A DNA stretch of 64,000 bases from Sporolactobacillus sp. CQH2019 (GCF_028765345.1 NZ_JARAJZ010000007.1:1-64000); one strand, 5' to 3'. Counted from the stretch's first letter, positions 52,426-60,994 are shown. Numbers and translations: made by a program. Notes: generated from the sequence alone by a model not told the origin.

Positions 52426-52752
52426 TCACAATAAGTTGTCAAGTACGCGCTTGGCGTATTCCCAGTTCCTTTTGTTCTCCGAATAAACGGCTTTCCCTTT
52501 TTCGGTGATCTTATAGTACTTTCTTCTGCCTCCTTGTGTCTGGTCGCCCCAGTAAGAAACGATACATCCGTCGCTTTCCAGCCGTTTCAGGCTGGAATAC
52601 ATGGTCGCCTCCTTCAGCTCGTATTCGCCATTAGAATTTTGCCGGATCAATTTTGTGATTTGATAGCCATATTGGTCTTCGTCTATCAACAGTTTCAAAA
52701 TCATTGTATCTGTATGCCCTCTGAGTAAATCGGAGGAGAGTTTTTTATTCAT
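52426..52752 (-). CDS. PadR family regulator of the pentapeptide gene
   Basis: A 108-residue PadR repressor (GHTDTMILKLLIDEDQYGYQ, EATMYSSLKRLESDGCIVSY, GGRRKYYKITEKG). ATG 52752 follows GAGGGGG at 6 nt. The pentapeptide gene starts 14 nt after its stop. A perfect palindrome (52781-52798) lies just upstream. Confidence 0.92.
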   Translation of the reverse strand: MNKKLSSDLLRGHTDTMILKLLIDEDQYGYQITKLIRQNSNGEYELKEATMYSSLKRLESDGCIVSYWGDQTQGGRRKYYKITEKGKAVYSENKRNWEYAKRVLDNLL

Positions 52753-52780
52753 CGTATGCCCCCTCGTCAAATATAATATA

Positions 52781-52798
52781 GGTCATATTACTATGACC
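52781..52798 (-). promoter_or_regulatory. PadR operator, perfect palindrome
   Basis: GGTCATA-TTAC-TATGACC (52781-52798), 28 nt upstream of the padR start and surrounded by TATAAT-rich sequence, is a clear operator candidate for this PadR. Confidence 0.7.
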
Positions 52799-52851
52799 GT
52801 CAATATAATATGATCGTCGCTATACCATGATTATCATTAATTTAGAGGAAA

Positions 52852-53139
52852 ATGGATTCTAAGGTAAAAATCTCAGGCAGAAATCGGAGAATGAATGATG
52901 AAATAGAGACAGACGAAACTTCAGAATTGGATTTTATCCGGCATTTATTACCAGATAACAAAGCCGCCTTATGTGAGTGGGGTCACCCTATTAATCTCTA
53001 TGATTTCAAAACCAGTGGAAGGGGGCTGCCTTGTTTCAATGATGAGGGGAACGAAATACTGAGACGGGATCGAACCGGCGGGCCGATTCGGAGCAGCTGG
53101 AAAAATAGACTTGATTCTTTTCAAAATGGCTGTGATTAA
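52852..53139 (+). CDS. Hypothetical protein or remnant
   Basis: A 95-residue frame from ATG 52852 (AGAGGA 3 nt upstream; an inner ATG at 52891 is an alternative). The middle (ELDFIRHLLPDNKAALCEWG, HPINLYDFKTSGRGLPCF) looks coding, but I do not recognise the family and the C-terminus is abrupt. It may be a truncated gene. Confidence 0.4.
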   Translation: MDSKVKISGRNRRMNDEIETDETSELDFIRHLLPDNKAALCEWGHPINLYDFKTSGRGLPCFNDEGNEILRRDRTGGPIRSSWKNRLDSFQNGCD

Positions 53140-53158
53140 TGCGCATACAATTAAAAAA

Positions 53159-53192
53159 AGCCATTTACTTTTGAATCGACAGCAAATGGTTA
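53159..53192. terminator. Hairpin at the outer end of the third array
   Basis: CCATTT and AAATGG arms (about 53161-53188) flanked by AAAAAA on both sides form a weak stem with A/U runs. It lies between the hypothetical gene and the 21-bp array. Confidence 0.4.
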
Positions 53193-53224
53193 AAAAAAAA
53201 ATTAAATAGGTATCCCTTATCGAT

Positions 53225-53560
53225 CGGTGCATTCGGTTTATCGGCCATGGCACTCCGCTTATTGACCAGTCCCCTCGGCTTATCGGTCATCGCAGCTGAT
53301 TTATCGGTCGACATGGGCAGTTTATCGGTCATTGTACGTGATTTATCGGTCGACAAAGGCAGTTTATCGGTCATCGCAGGCGATTTATCGATCGCCGCCG
53401 GGAGTTCATCAGTCGGTGCCCCCGGTTTATCGATTGCCGCGGGAATTCATCAGTCGGTGCCCCCGGTTCATCAGCCGTCGCAGTAAGCTGATCAGTCGTT
53501 AGGCGCCGTTTATCGGTCGTCACGTCCGTTCTATCGATCGTTGCGGCAGTTTATTGATTG
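53225..53560. repeat. 21-bp tandem array, copy 3 (inverted orientation)
   Basis: Sixteen units with core TTTATCGGTC, the reverse complement of GACCGATAAA. The aligned core starts at 53239 and recurs at 53260, 53281, 53302, 53323, 53344, 53365, 53386 and so on to 53552, every step 21 bp except two of 20. Units between cores differ in sequence, so only the core and the period are conserved. Relative to the arrays at 6 and 43 kb the array is inverted. Confidence 0.93.
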
Positions 53561-53646
53561 CGGAAGGAAACGCTTTTCATCTTTCGAGATTGACGATCGC
53601 AGAAAAAGTAAATCATCGTCTGATGACATAGCAGGAAAATGGGCTA
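53550..53646 (-). repeat. Conserved array-associated block, copy B
   Basis: Read on the minus strand this is TAGCCCATTTTCCTGC, GTCATCAGACGATGATTTAC, TGCGATCGTCAATCTCGAAA and AAAGCG, then the 21-bp array. It matches the block at 42691-42800 in order and spacing. The order block-then-array, in GACCGATAAA orientation, is the same at both loci. Confidence 0.75.
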
Positions 53647-53670
53647 AAGAGATACTGATAAAAACTTATT

Positions 53671-54051
53671 TTATATGAGTCCTCTTTCTTGAAAAATTTT
53701 CTTGGCTGCGGCTGCCGCATTTAACGCTCTGGGGAAACCGGCATAAGGGACACAGTGAATAAAAATTTCAGCAATTTCCTTGGGCGTCACGCCGACATTT
53801 AGTGCACCGTTGATGTGGACGCGCAGCTGATTTTCTGCACCGCCGATTGATGCGAGGCTGCTTAATGTGATTCGCTCGCGCTGTTTCAAGTCCAAAACAG
53901 GGCGAGTATAGATGTCTCCAAAGGCAAATTCAATGATGAACCTTCCCAAATCAGGAGCGACGTCTTTCAAAGATTGAACGACCTCGGTTCCTGCACCGCC
54001 GTCCACTTCGGACAATTTTTCCAATCCGGCTTCATAACGATTTTTCTCCAT
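53671..54051 (-). CDS. Carboxymuconolactone decarboxylase family protein
   Basis: A 126-residue helical protein of the CMD family (DLKQRERITLSSLASIGGAE, VHINGALNVGVTPKEIAEIF, GFPRALNAAAAAKKIF). It lacks the CxxC redox pair of AhpD, so it belongs to the gamma-CMD-like branch of unclear activity. ATG 54051 follows AAAGGAGG. Divergent from a MerR gene across 90 nt. The same pairing occurs next to the aldehyde regulator AdhR in B. subtilis, suggesting a reactive-electrophile stress role. Confidence 0.88.
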   Translation of the reverse strand: MEKNRYEAGLEKLSEVDGGAGTEVVQSLKDVAPDLGRFIIEFAFGDIYTRPVLDLKQRERITLSSLASIGGAENQLRVHINGALNVGVTPKEIAEIFIHCVPYAGFPRALNAAAAAKKIFQERGLI

Positions 54052-54097
54052 GTTTTTTATCCTCCTTTTTTTTGCTACAATCTAAGCGTAAGGGCTG

Positions 54098-54107
54098 GAG
54101 TATACTC
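54098..54107 (+). promoter_or_regulatory. MerR operator candidate
   Basis: GAGTATACTC is a perfect 10-bp palindrome containing the probable -10 (TATACT) of the merR gene. It lies in the 90-nt region between the divergent CMD and merR genes, where a MerR/AdhR-type activator would bind. Confidence 0.55.
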
Positions 54108-54141
54108 TATGTCAAATCAAAATTTACGGGGAGGCATTCGG

Positions 54142-54510
54142 ATGGATTTTTCAATCGGCGACTTTGCAAAATTAACCGGACTAAGCATTTATACGCTTCG
54201 CTATTATGAAAAGGAAAAATTAATTTTCCCCGGCAGGGATGAGCATAATCAAAGACGCTATACGGAGAAGGACAAAGCCTGGATTGAATTTATACTCAGG
54301 CTGAAAGAAACGGCCATGCCTTTAAAAGACATACAAAAGTATGCGAAGCTGAGATATGAAGGCGACCAAACGATGGAAGAAAGACTGGAAATGCTCCGCC
54401 TGCACCGGCTGTCGATACTCGAAAAGAAAAAAGCGTTAGAAAATAATCTCAGCCACTTGGATAAGAAAATTGAAATCTACAGGAGAGCCATTCTTTCCGC
54501 AATGAAATAA
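54142..54510 (+). CDS. MerR family regulator (AdhR-like)
   Basis: A 122-residue MerR protein: FSIGDFAKLTGLSIYTLRYY, EKEKLIFPGRDEHNQRRYTE, KDKAWIEFILRLKETAMPLK, then a helical dimer domain. ATG 54142 follows GGGGAGG; ATG 54109 overlaps the palindromic promoter. The linker has no conserved cysteine in the parts I can see. It probably activates the divergent CMD gene in response to electrophiles. Confidence 0.9.
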   Translation: MDFSIGDFAKLTGLSIYTLRYYEKEKLIFPGRDEHNQRRYTEKDKAWIEFILRLKETAMPLKDIQKYAKLRYEGDQTMEERLEMLRLHRLSILEKKKALENNLSHLDKKIEIYRRAILSAMK

Positions 54511-54578
54511 TCTTTATTCTGCATTCACATTTTTAATGAGTTCCAGGGGACCCGTTTTATCATGTTTTTAAAACGGCT

Positions 54579-55787
54579 TTACTTGCCGCTTGCTGCTCCG
54601 GTTTGAGCCGGATGGAGAGTCTGCCGCCCGGGACCGAGAAGAAAGATAAAGAACAGCGTCAGGAGGGACAGGATTCCGCAACTGAACCAAGCAAGCGGAA
54701 ACAGATGGCGGCTCTGAACAAAATCGAAGAACGGGCCGCCGATGAGATTGCCCGCTGCTGCTCCGATCGCCCAGCCGAGATCGACAAATCCGTAGCAGGT
54801 GCTGAGCCGGTTTTCGGGGGCCCGTTCGGAAACCAGACTGTCGATTGTCGGAAGGGTCAATACCTCGCTCGTACTGAAGAGCAAAACAAAAAGAAATATG
54901 GACACTAAATGAGGAATCAGGCCAAGGATGAAGTAAGCGGCGCTCATCGAAAGAAACCCGAAGCATAGAATGAACCGGCCGGAAAATTTCTGGAAAAATA
55001 ATTTTGCAATGGCGTATTGAAGAGAAATCACAAATAATCCGTTTATCGTGAATAAAAATCCGGTCAGAGAAGGCCTTTGAAAAAAATCGTTCATGTATAG
55101 GGGAATGGCCAGATTGAACTGGCTGTACACGAACCAGAAAATCGCGTTCACGAGTGCCAGAATCATCATGACGTAATGATGAAAAACATAATGGAACAGG
55201 TCTGCGGCAGGAATTTTCTGTTCGGCATGGATGTCATCGGGACCGGCAAACAAAATGAAAAGCAGAAAAATCAAATGAGCCAGAGCCGTCAGCATAAATA
55301 TCCAAAAAACAGAGTAGCGGTAAAGCAGTCCGCCCAGTATCGGGCCGATTGCCAAGCCGATATTGATCACTGTATTGCGCAGAGCAAAGACTGCCTGTTT
55401 TGAGTCCCCGGCCAACTTGACAATAGTCGCCATTAAACCTGGAGCGAATAAGGCACCGCCTAGGCCGACGCATGCCGAAGCCAGAAAAATTGATGAAATA
55501 TGACCGGCGGAGCTATAAAGAATGTAACCGATCAGCCGCACTGACAGACCGATGATCAGTAATCTTCTTTCCCCGAACCGATCGCTCAGTATGCCCCCAA
55601 AAAAAGTCAGTCCGCGCTGGCAAAGTACATTGACCGTCAGGACAAGTCCGATCGTGCCCGCTGATAGCTTCAGGCTGCTCAGATACTGGCTCAAAAAAGG
55701 CAGGATCATGAATGAACCAGTGTTGGTAAGCAGCAAGCCGAATAAGATAAGGGCAAGTCGCGGATGTATGCTCTTAAACAGTTTCAT
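54579..55787 (-). CDS. MFS transporter (MdtH/YdeE-like)
   Basis: A 402-residue 12-TM MFS_1 protein: LILFGLLLTNTGSFMILPFL and the loop GGILSDRFGERRLL between helices 2 and 3. It is probably a drug or metabolite exporter. ATG 55787 follows AAGGAAC at about 9 nt. Divergent from a LysR gene with a 137-nt gap, so that regulator is the likely controller. Confidence 0.9.
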   Translation of the reverse strand: MKLFKSIHPRLALILFGLLLTNTGSFMILPFLSQYLSSLKLSAGTIGLVLTVNVLCQRGLTFFGGILSDRFGERRLLIIGLSVRLIGYILYSSAGHISSIFLASACVGLGGALFAPGLMATIVKLAGDSKQAVFALRNTVINIGLAIGPILGGLLYRYSVFWIFMLTALAHLIFLLFILFAGPDDIHAEQKIPAADLFHYVFHHYVMMILALVNAIFWFVYSQFNLAIPLYMNDFFQRPSLTGFLFTINGLFVISLQYAIAKLFFQKFSGRFILCFGFLSMSAAYFILGLIPHLVSIFLFVLLFSTSEVLTLPTIDSLVSERAPENRLSTCYGFVDLGWAIGAAAGNLIGGPFFDFVQSRHLFPLAWFSCGILSLLTLFFIFLLGPGRQTLHPAQTGAASGK

Positions 55788-55924
55788 ATCATCAAGTTCC
55801 TTTCTTAATCATGGATTTTGCCCCTTTTCAGAAAGCAACTTCATCTTAATCGATTGACTTCTATTTGATAAACGAATAGTTTTAATAGTATTAATGAAAA
55901 AAATAAATAGAAAGAAGGCCGGCC

Positions 55925-56803
55925 ATGGATCAGGAACAACTGGAAACGTTCCTGACGCTCGCGGAAACGTCCAGCTTCACCAAGACCTCGGAAATACTGA
56001 ATGTTGTCCAGTCAACCATCACCGCACGAATCAAGACCTTGGAAAATCAATTGAACAGGAAATTATTTGATCGAGGTACGCGCTATGTCCGATTGACGCC
56101 CGACGGCCGTCTATTTCTCTCTCATGCCGGGAAAATAGTCAGTCGAATGAGGCAGGCTGAGGCGGATCTGCGGATCAGGGGGAAGGTTGACTATCGGATC
56201 GTGATCGGCGGACTGAATACGATCTGGGACAGTTCAATCTATTATTTAATAGAAAAGCTGTGCGCAAAGGGTACAATATCGGTCCGGACGGTCACCGACC
56301 ACTCGTCGCATCTAATCAACCGTCTTCAGGAAGGGTCCATTGATGCCGCGTTTGTCTTCATTCCGCCGCGTTCTTCCTTATTTGAAAAAAACCTTTTCCG
56401 ACGGGAGCGGATTCTCCTGATCGGCAGCAGTAAAAGTTATCAGGCAGTTCAGTCTCTCTCACGGGAAGAAGTGTTTCGGAACGGCAGGCTGCTGTACCAG
56501 AATTGGGGCATTGCCTATGACGAGTGGTTTAAAAGCGAATTCGGAGCAGATACCGCAGCGGGTGTCCGGGTTGACTATTCCGGCCTGGCTTTAAGATTAA
56601 TCTCGAATCTTGATTATCTTGGATTTTTGCCGGAAAGTGTCGCCCGGGAAGGGGTGAAAAAAGGTATACTGAAATCTATAGAATATTCTTCCAAAACAGC
56701 GCCTCCGGATATGACGGTTTACTTGACCTATCTGAAAAGCAGGGAAAGGGAATACCGCCTTGCATCGTTTTTGGCATTTGTACGAGAAAATGCCCGACGA
56801 TGA
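55925..56803 (+). CDS. LysR family transcriptional regulator
   Basis: A 292-residue LysR protein. The N-terminal helix-turn-helix is FLTLAETSSFTKTSEILNVV, then QSTITARIKTLENQLNRKLF. A type 2 periplasmic-binding-like effector domain follows. ATG 55925 follows AGAAGG. The AT-rich gap to the divergent MFS gene has dyad-like TAATAGTATTA sequence near 55888 that could be a LysR box. The effector is unknown. Confidence 0.9.
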   Translation: MDQEQLETFLTLAETSSFTKTSEILNVVQSTITARIKTLENQLNRKLFDRGTRYVRLTPDGRLFLSHAGKIVSRMRQAEADLRIRGKVDYRIVIGGLNTIWDSSIYYLIEKLCAKGTISVRTVTDHSSHLINRLQEGSIDAAFVFIPPRSSLFEKNLFRRERILLIGSSKSYQAVQSLSREEVFRNGRLLYQNWGIAYDEWFKSEFGADTAAGVRVDYSGLALRLISNLDYLGFLPESVAREGVKKGILKSIEYSSKTAPPDMTVYLTYLKSREREYRLASFLAFVRENARR

Positions 56804-56889
56804 AACTTAGGATTCGCCCATTTCAGTTCAGGCTCACCTCAATAATCGCATTTTTGCTATTAGATTTATCGTGAAGGAGGGGCACGCGC

Positions 56890-57403
56890 ATGTATCCAAC
56901 TTCTGAAAGACTGCTCTTTCGCCCGTATGATAATCACGACTTGATGTTCTTGCATTCATTGCTCTCCGATCCTGAAGAAGTCCGCTTTATCGGTAATGGA
57001 AGAACTCGTGACGAAGAGGGGGCCCAACGATTTCTGGACTGGATTTACGCTGCGTACAAAGTAGATCCGCGTTTGGAGCTCATGGTGCTGACCAGAAAAA
57101 AGGATCACGTAAAAATCGGGCACGCCGGTCTCGTGCCTCAGACAGTTGATGGAACAAGAGAAATCGAAATCGGCTATTGGGTCGCCAGAAGTTATTGGAA
57201 TAATGGCTACGACCGAAGCGGCCCGTGCGCTGTTTCATTATGGACAAACGAATTGCGGCATCAAAAGATTCATTGCACTAATTCAGAGCGGAAATACGAT
57301 TTCTCAAAAAGTTGCTGAAAAAATCGGCATGAAATGTGAAAAAAAAATCACACTTACGGGGAAAAAAGTCAAGGTTTATTCAATCGAAACTGGGCCGGGA
57401 TAA
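56890..57403 (+). pseudogene. GNAT acetyltransferase gene with a frameshift
   Basis: Two frames together form one RimJ/RimL-type acetyltransferase of about 170 residues. The first, from ATG 56890 (GAAGGAGG upstream), reads MYPTSERLLFRPYDNHDLMF to IEIGYWVARSYWNNGY. The second continues ATEAARALFHYGQTNCGIKR, IQSGNTISQKVAEKIGMK to 57403. The frame changes at about 57205, inside the acetyl-CoA loop. A real inactivation or a sequencing error is possible. Confidence 0.82.
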
Positions 57404-57480
57404 TCTGTATGCGTTCACAAGTTGGCGGCACACACGCTGCTGACAGCTATTTCAGGATGCCGGGGGCGGGGGGAAGAATA

Positions 57481-58095
57481 ATGCTGGAAAATAAGGCTGA
57501 TATTCTATCTTTTATAGAAAATGATCGGGAAATAATAAAAATATTGACTTTAGTACGTGATTTAGATCTTCCGGATAGTTGGGTATGTGCAGGTTTTCTA
57601 CGTTCAAGAATCTGGGATTACCAGGCTCAATTACTTCATCGTACGCCTGTTCATGACATTGACGTCATCTATTTTAACGACCGGTTTATTGATGACTCAT
57701 ATGAACAAAAAGCGCAGTCTCAATTGAAAGCTAAGGAGCCTGGATATCACTGGGAGGTGAAAAACGAAGCACGTATGCATGTACATAACCCTGATACTGC
57801 TCCTTATGCATCTTCAACCGATGCCATTTCTAAATTTCCCGAAACGGCTACAGCAATTGGCGCACGACTGGATGCGCATAATCAAGTCATTTTGACAGTT
57901 CCTCACGGAGTCAGTGATTTATTGAGTATGACTGTTCGACCGACACCTTTTACTCGGGAAAAGAAAAAAAGGATGATGATTTATAACGAAAGGATGAAAC
58001 AAAAAAATTGGCAAAATAGTTGGCCTTTACTAAAAATAATAGCTCGATTGCCCGGTCTGCATGAATTGGCAGAGAAAGATCGTAAGCTAAAATAA
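57481..58095 (+). CDS. Nucleotidyltransferase family protein (COG3575/NTP_transf_6)
   Basis: A 204-residue protein: DSWVCAGFLRSRIWDYQAQL, HDIDVIYFND with the two metal-binding aspartates, and PYASSTDAISKFPETATAIG. These fit the DUF925/NTP_transf_6 group of minimal nucleotidyltransferases, whose substrates are unknown. ATG 57481 follows GGGGGGAAG at 6 nt; the in-frame start at 57409 has no ribosome binding site. Confidence 0.88.
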   Translation: MLENKADILSFIENDREIIKILTLVRDLDLPDSWVCAGFLRSRIWDYQAQLLHRTPVHDIDVIYFNDRFIDDSYEQKAQSQLKAKEPGYHWEVKNEARMHVHNPDTAPYASSTDAISKFPETATAIGARLDAHNQVILTVPHGVSDLLSMTVRPTPFTREKKKRMMIYNERMKQKNWQNSWPLLKIIARLPGLHELAEKDRKLK

Positions 58096-58199
58096 AGAGG
58101 GCCTTTTTAAATACCGGATTTGGAGAAAATGGGCCACCAATAAATTCCACACCTAGCGCAAAAAAATTTCTAATGATGTGAAAAGAGGCACAGGTAGTT

Positions 58200-59432
58200 T
58201 TGGCCCCAAATAATAGCTTATTGCGTCGAAATGCGAATTATCGAAAACTATGGCTGGCGGGCAGCGGCAGTATACTGGGAGATTGGTTTAACCAGGTTGC
58301 GCTCAGTCAGGTGACGTTATCTCTGACACATTCTCCGTCGGCCATGGGCATGGTTCTTTTATGCCGGTCGCTGCCTTCCGTTGCGCTGGGTCCCTTTGTG
58401 AGTCCGTTTATTGATCGTTATCCGAAAAAGCCGCTCATGCTGATCAGTGATCTGATCCGGGCCGCAGTCGTGCTGCTTTTCCCCCTGGCTGTTTTTGACC
58501 ACGAGACTTCTTTTTTGTATGCCGGAGCTATTCTTTTGGGATTGTCCGGAATTATGTTCGTACCGGCGCAGCAGGCAGCCTTTCCTCTTATTGTTTCAAA
58601 TAAAGATTTAGCATCCGCCAATGCTTTGAGCTCGGGGACGTATGGCTTCATGAGTATTCTTGGAGCAGCGGGCGGCGGCATCGTTTCTTCTTTGGTGAGC
58701 CCTGTTGTCGGTTTTCTGATTAATTCTCTGTCCTATATTTGGTCTGCTTTCTATATTTTTCAGATTCATATGCCGAAAAATACAGGCGGAAATAAGAGAG
58801 CGGAACCTTATTTTAACGCTTTAAAAGAGGGCTTCAGGGAGGCCTCCGGGAATAAAGCAGTCAAAGCGATCCTATTGATCGGCATCAGCTGGGGTTTTGC
58901 CGGCGGAGGATATGCCATCCTGATACCGATCCTCGGAGAAATGGTTTATAAAATGGGCGGATTCGGTATTGGTATGCTGTATGCCATAGACGGCCTTGGG
59001 GTTCTGCTGGGAGCTTTGTTTGTCCAAAGGTTTGTCGGAAGCAACGATAAACGGGCAAACTGGTTGTACGGGGCTGCCTATTTGACACAGGCTCTGTTCT
59101 TTGCGCTGCTCGCGCAGTCGGCCGTTTTTATTGCCGGAGCCTTTATGCTGCTTCTGATGCGCATCAGCTCGGGGATTATCATCCCACTGGACAGTTATCT
59201 GATGCAGGTTCATACAAAAGCAGAAGTCCGAGGGCGGATCTTTTCATTGCACACTTCCACTTATTCAGGTGTCATGCAGCTCTCTTATGCCGGCTTGGGT
59301 TATCTTTACGAAACGGCCGGCATTCCCATCATGGGTCTGATAATCGGCCTGGTTTCTTTTCTCTGCGGACTGTCCTGGCTGCTTCAGCTGAAAACGTTTA
59401 CGAAGCCCGATTCAATCAGTCATCATTTGTAA
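58200..59432 (+). CDS. MFS exporter (MFS_3 type)
   Basis: A 410-residue 12-TM transporter (LLRRNANYRKLWLAGSGSIL, GDWFNQVALSQVTLSL, FIDRYPKKPLMLISDLIRA) of the macrolide-efflux-like MFS_3 family. The start is TTG 58200 with AGAGG about 11 nt upstream; no ATG fits the conserved N-terminus. No regulator gene adjoins it. A 1.7-kb non-coding repeat region follows. Confidence 0.88.
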   Translation: MAPNNSLLRRNANYRKLWLAGSGSILGDWFNQVALSQVTLSLTHSPSAMGMVLLCRSLPSVALGPFVSPFIDRYPKKPLMLISDLIRAAVVLLFPLAVFDHETSFLYAGAILLGLSGIMFVPAQQAAFPLIVSNKDLASANALSSGTYGFMSILGAAGGGIVSSLVSPVVGFLINSLSYIWSAFYIFQIHMPKNTGGNKRAEPYFNALKEGFREASGNKAVKAILLIGISWGFAGGGYAILIPILGEMVYKMGGFGIGMLYAIDGLGVLLGALFVQRFVGSNDKRANWLYGAAYLTQALFFALLAQSAVFIAGAFMLLLMRISSGIIIPLDSYLMQVHTKAEVRGRIFSLHTSTYSGVMQLSYAGLGYLYETAGIPIMGLIIGLVSFLCGLSWLLQLKTFTKPDSISHHL

Positions 59433-59869
59433 TAAAAAATTGTACCTGATAATGGGCGGTATCTGGCCGTTACCTCATTGCCATTTCTCAATTTTCTGTT
59501 TGGAACATAACGGAATTTTTATAAAAAACGGTAATTCTCAACCGATAAAGTACACGGATCCGGATCAGAAAAGAATAATAGATGATGAACGAGTCGCAGA
59601 ATCGGTACAAAACCGGGCTTAACCATCGCCGTCTGCATGAAATAGGGCATCAACCGAAAAAAAGCTGTTTATGAGAAAGTGTTGCTGCTTAACCGAACAG
59701 ATTGCTTGCACGTATATCTTAATTAATAAGACTGATCGGATCATGCCTTCTGTCAGATCTCAATAGGGCTAACAAACCAGTGGAAACAGGCGGATTTGGC
59801 TGACAATCAAACTTCGTTTAACTATTATTTCATCAGACAGAAGCTGTGATTTACTGAATGGTGAGAAGC
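59433..59869. other. Non-coding flank before array copy 4
   Basis: No gene. Near 59827-59878 the order TTTCATCAGACAGAAGCTGT, GATTTACTGAATGGTGAGAA, GCG weakly resembles the conserved block found at the other arrays (ATCAGACGATGATTTAC in copy B). It may be a strongly decayed fourth copy. Confidence 0.35.
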
Positions 59870-59889
59870 GCCGGTCGACAGCCGGCCCA

Positions 59890-60040
59890 GTAGCGACGAA
59901 AAAATCGCGCACGACCGATAAATCGTGAGCGCTGACCGAAAAACTGCCCGCGATGACCGAAAAACTGCCTGCGCCAACCAAAAAACTGCAAGTTACGGCC
60001 GATAAACCCCTGGCAACGACCGATAGACTGCAGTGAGCGA
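59890..60040. repeat. 21-bp tandem array, copy 4
   Basis: Six or seven units with core GACCGATAAA, GACCGAAAAA or AACCAAAAAA. The aligned core starts at 59914, 59935, 59956, 59977, 59998 and 60019, each step exactly 21 bp. Same orientation as copies 1 and 2. Confidence 0.9.
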
Positions 60041-60107
60041 GAAAAACCGAGAAGCGGCCTGAACAAGCCGGTTTCTATGTGTTCACCGGAACATGCAGCT
60101 GAACAAT

Positions 60108-60175
60108 CGCCAATAAAGTGCAAAGAATCAACAGTAGTTGCTGTAGAATTAATAAGCGCGAATAATCGGAACAAA
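60108..60175 (+). repeat. Dispersed inverted repeat, left copy
   Basis: CGCCAATAAAGTGCAAAGAA, ATCAACAGTAG and then a 24-bp stretch at 60151-60174 beginning AATAAGCGCGAATAATC. The 24 bp are exactly reverse-complemented at 60995-61018, about 820 bp away, and the similarity extends outward to 61090. A diverged copy lies at 39745-39845. Confidence 0.8.
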
Positions 60176-60360
60176 GGATAGCTATTTAAGTAATTAATCA
60201 AAGCACAAATCGGGTCTTTAATCGGTACAGACCGTTTCAGCGCAGCGGCATGATCCTGATTATTCGTTAAAAAGTTCAGAACATGTTTCCCGATGGATAC
60301 GCAATGTCTTATAATCGATTTTTGCCTCTCACTCGGAAAATCTTTTATACGAGTATCCCC

Positions 60361-60470
60361 TTAACTCATTGTCCTACTGTGGCCTGCCGTCAATCGATGA
60401 TCGACTCTTCCTAAAACCATCTCTTGAAAGACGGAGAACGTTTCCACGATCCATAAACTTCTGCAATCGT
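60361..60470 (+). repeat. Conserved array-associated block, copy C
   Basis: TTAACTCATTGTCCTACTG, CGTCAATCGATGATCGACTC, CTCTTGAAAGACGGAGAACG, ATCCATAAACTTCTGCAATC: same order and spacing as copy A (42691-42800). It is followed by only two or three recognisable units (GTCGAAAATCGG, GACCGAAAAACGG up to 60530), so the array here has largely decayed. Confidence 0.75.
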
Positions 60471-60624
60471 CGAAAATCGGGCGCCGGCTGATAGGTTCCG
60501 TGTGACGACCGAAAAACGGCTAATGGATAATAACTGGACTGAAATCCGATCCATACAGCCAGGCCGCCGGCTAGTATCGGTCCGAGAATCCTTGTCCCGA
60601 AAAATTCGCTAATCGGCCTGAAAC

Positions 60625-60960
60625 AGCGAGTTATCGCCCCGTCAGGAGTTTATCACTCCGAAAAAAGAATGAATCGTCCTAAAACAGTGAACGATCGCCC
60701 CAAAATGATCTCGATCCGCCCTATTCAGGCAAAGTATCACCCCATCAGGAGTTTATCACTCCGAAAAAAGAATGAATCGCCCTAAAACAGTAAACTATCG
60801 GCCCAAAATGGTCTCGATTCGCCCTATTCTGGCAGAGTATCGCCCCATCAGGAGTTTATCACCCCGAAAAAAGAATGAATCGCCCTAAAACAGTGAACGA
60901 TCACCCCAAAATGGTCTCGATTCGCCCTATTCTGGCAGAGTATCGCCCCGTCAAGGGTAA
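60625..60960. repeat. Array with core ATCGCCC and exact 103-bp period
   Basis: Three and a bit copies of a 103-bp unit. The landmark TCAGGAGTTTATCAC starts at 60642, 60745 and 60848. Each unit contains five subunits of about 19-22 bp starting ATCRCYCC, ATCGCCCTAAAA or ATTCGCCCTA. The core differs from GACCGATAAA, but subunit length, A-tracts and the 103-bp super-period are the same as in the large array at 6 kb. Confidence 0.9.
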
Positions 60961-60994
60961 ACAGCAATTAGTTAAATGAATCGGGGACAACTGT

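Noticed and set aside
48347-52800. Genomic island ends
   Set aside because: The GC shift suggests transfer, but I found no direct repeats, integrase or tRNA at the borders.
59440-59622. 60-codon ORF after the MFS gene
   Set aside because: No ribosome binding site, no similarity to anything recognised, and it lies in a repeat-rich non-coding stretch.
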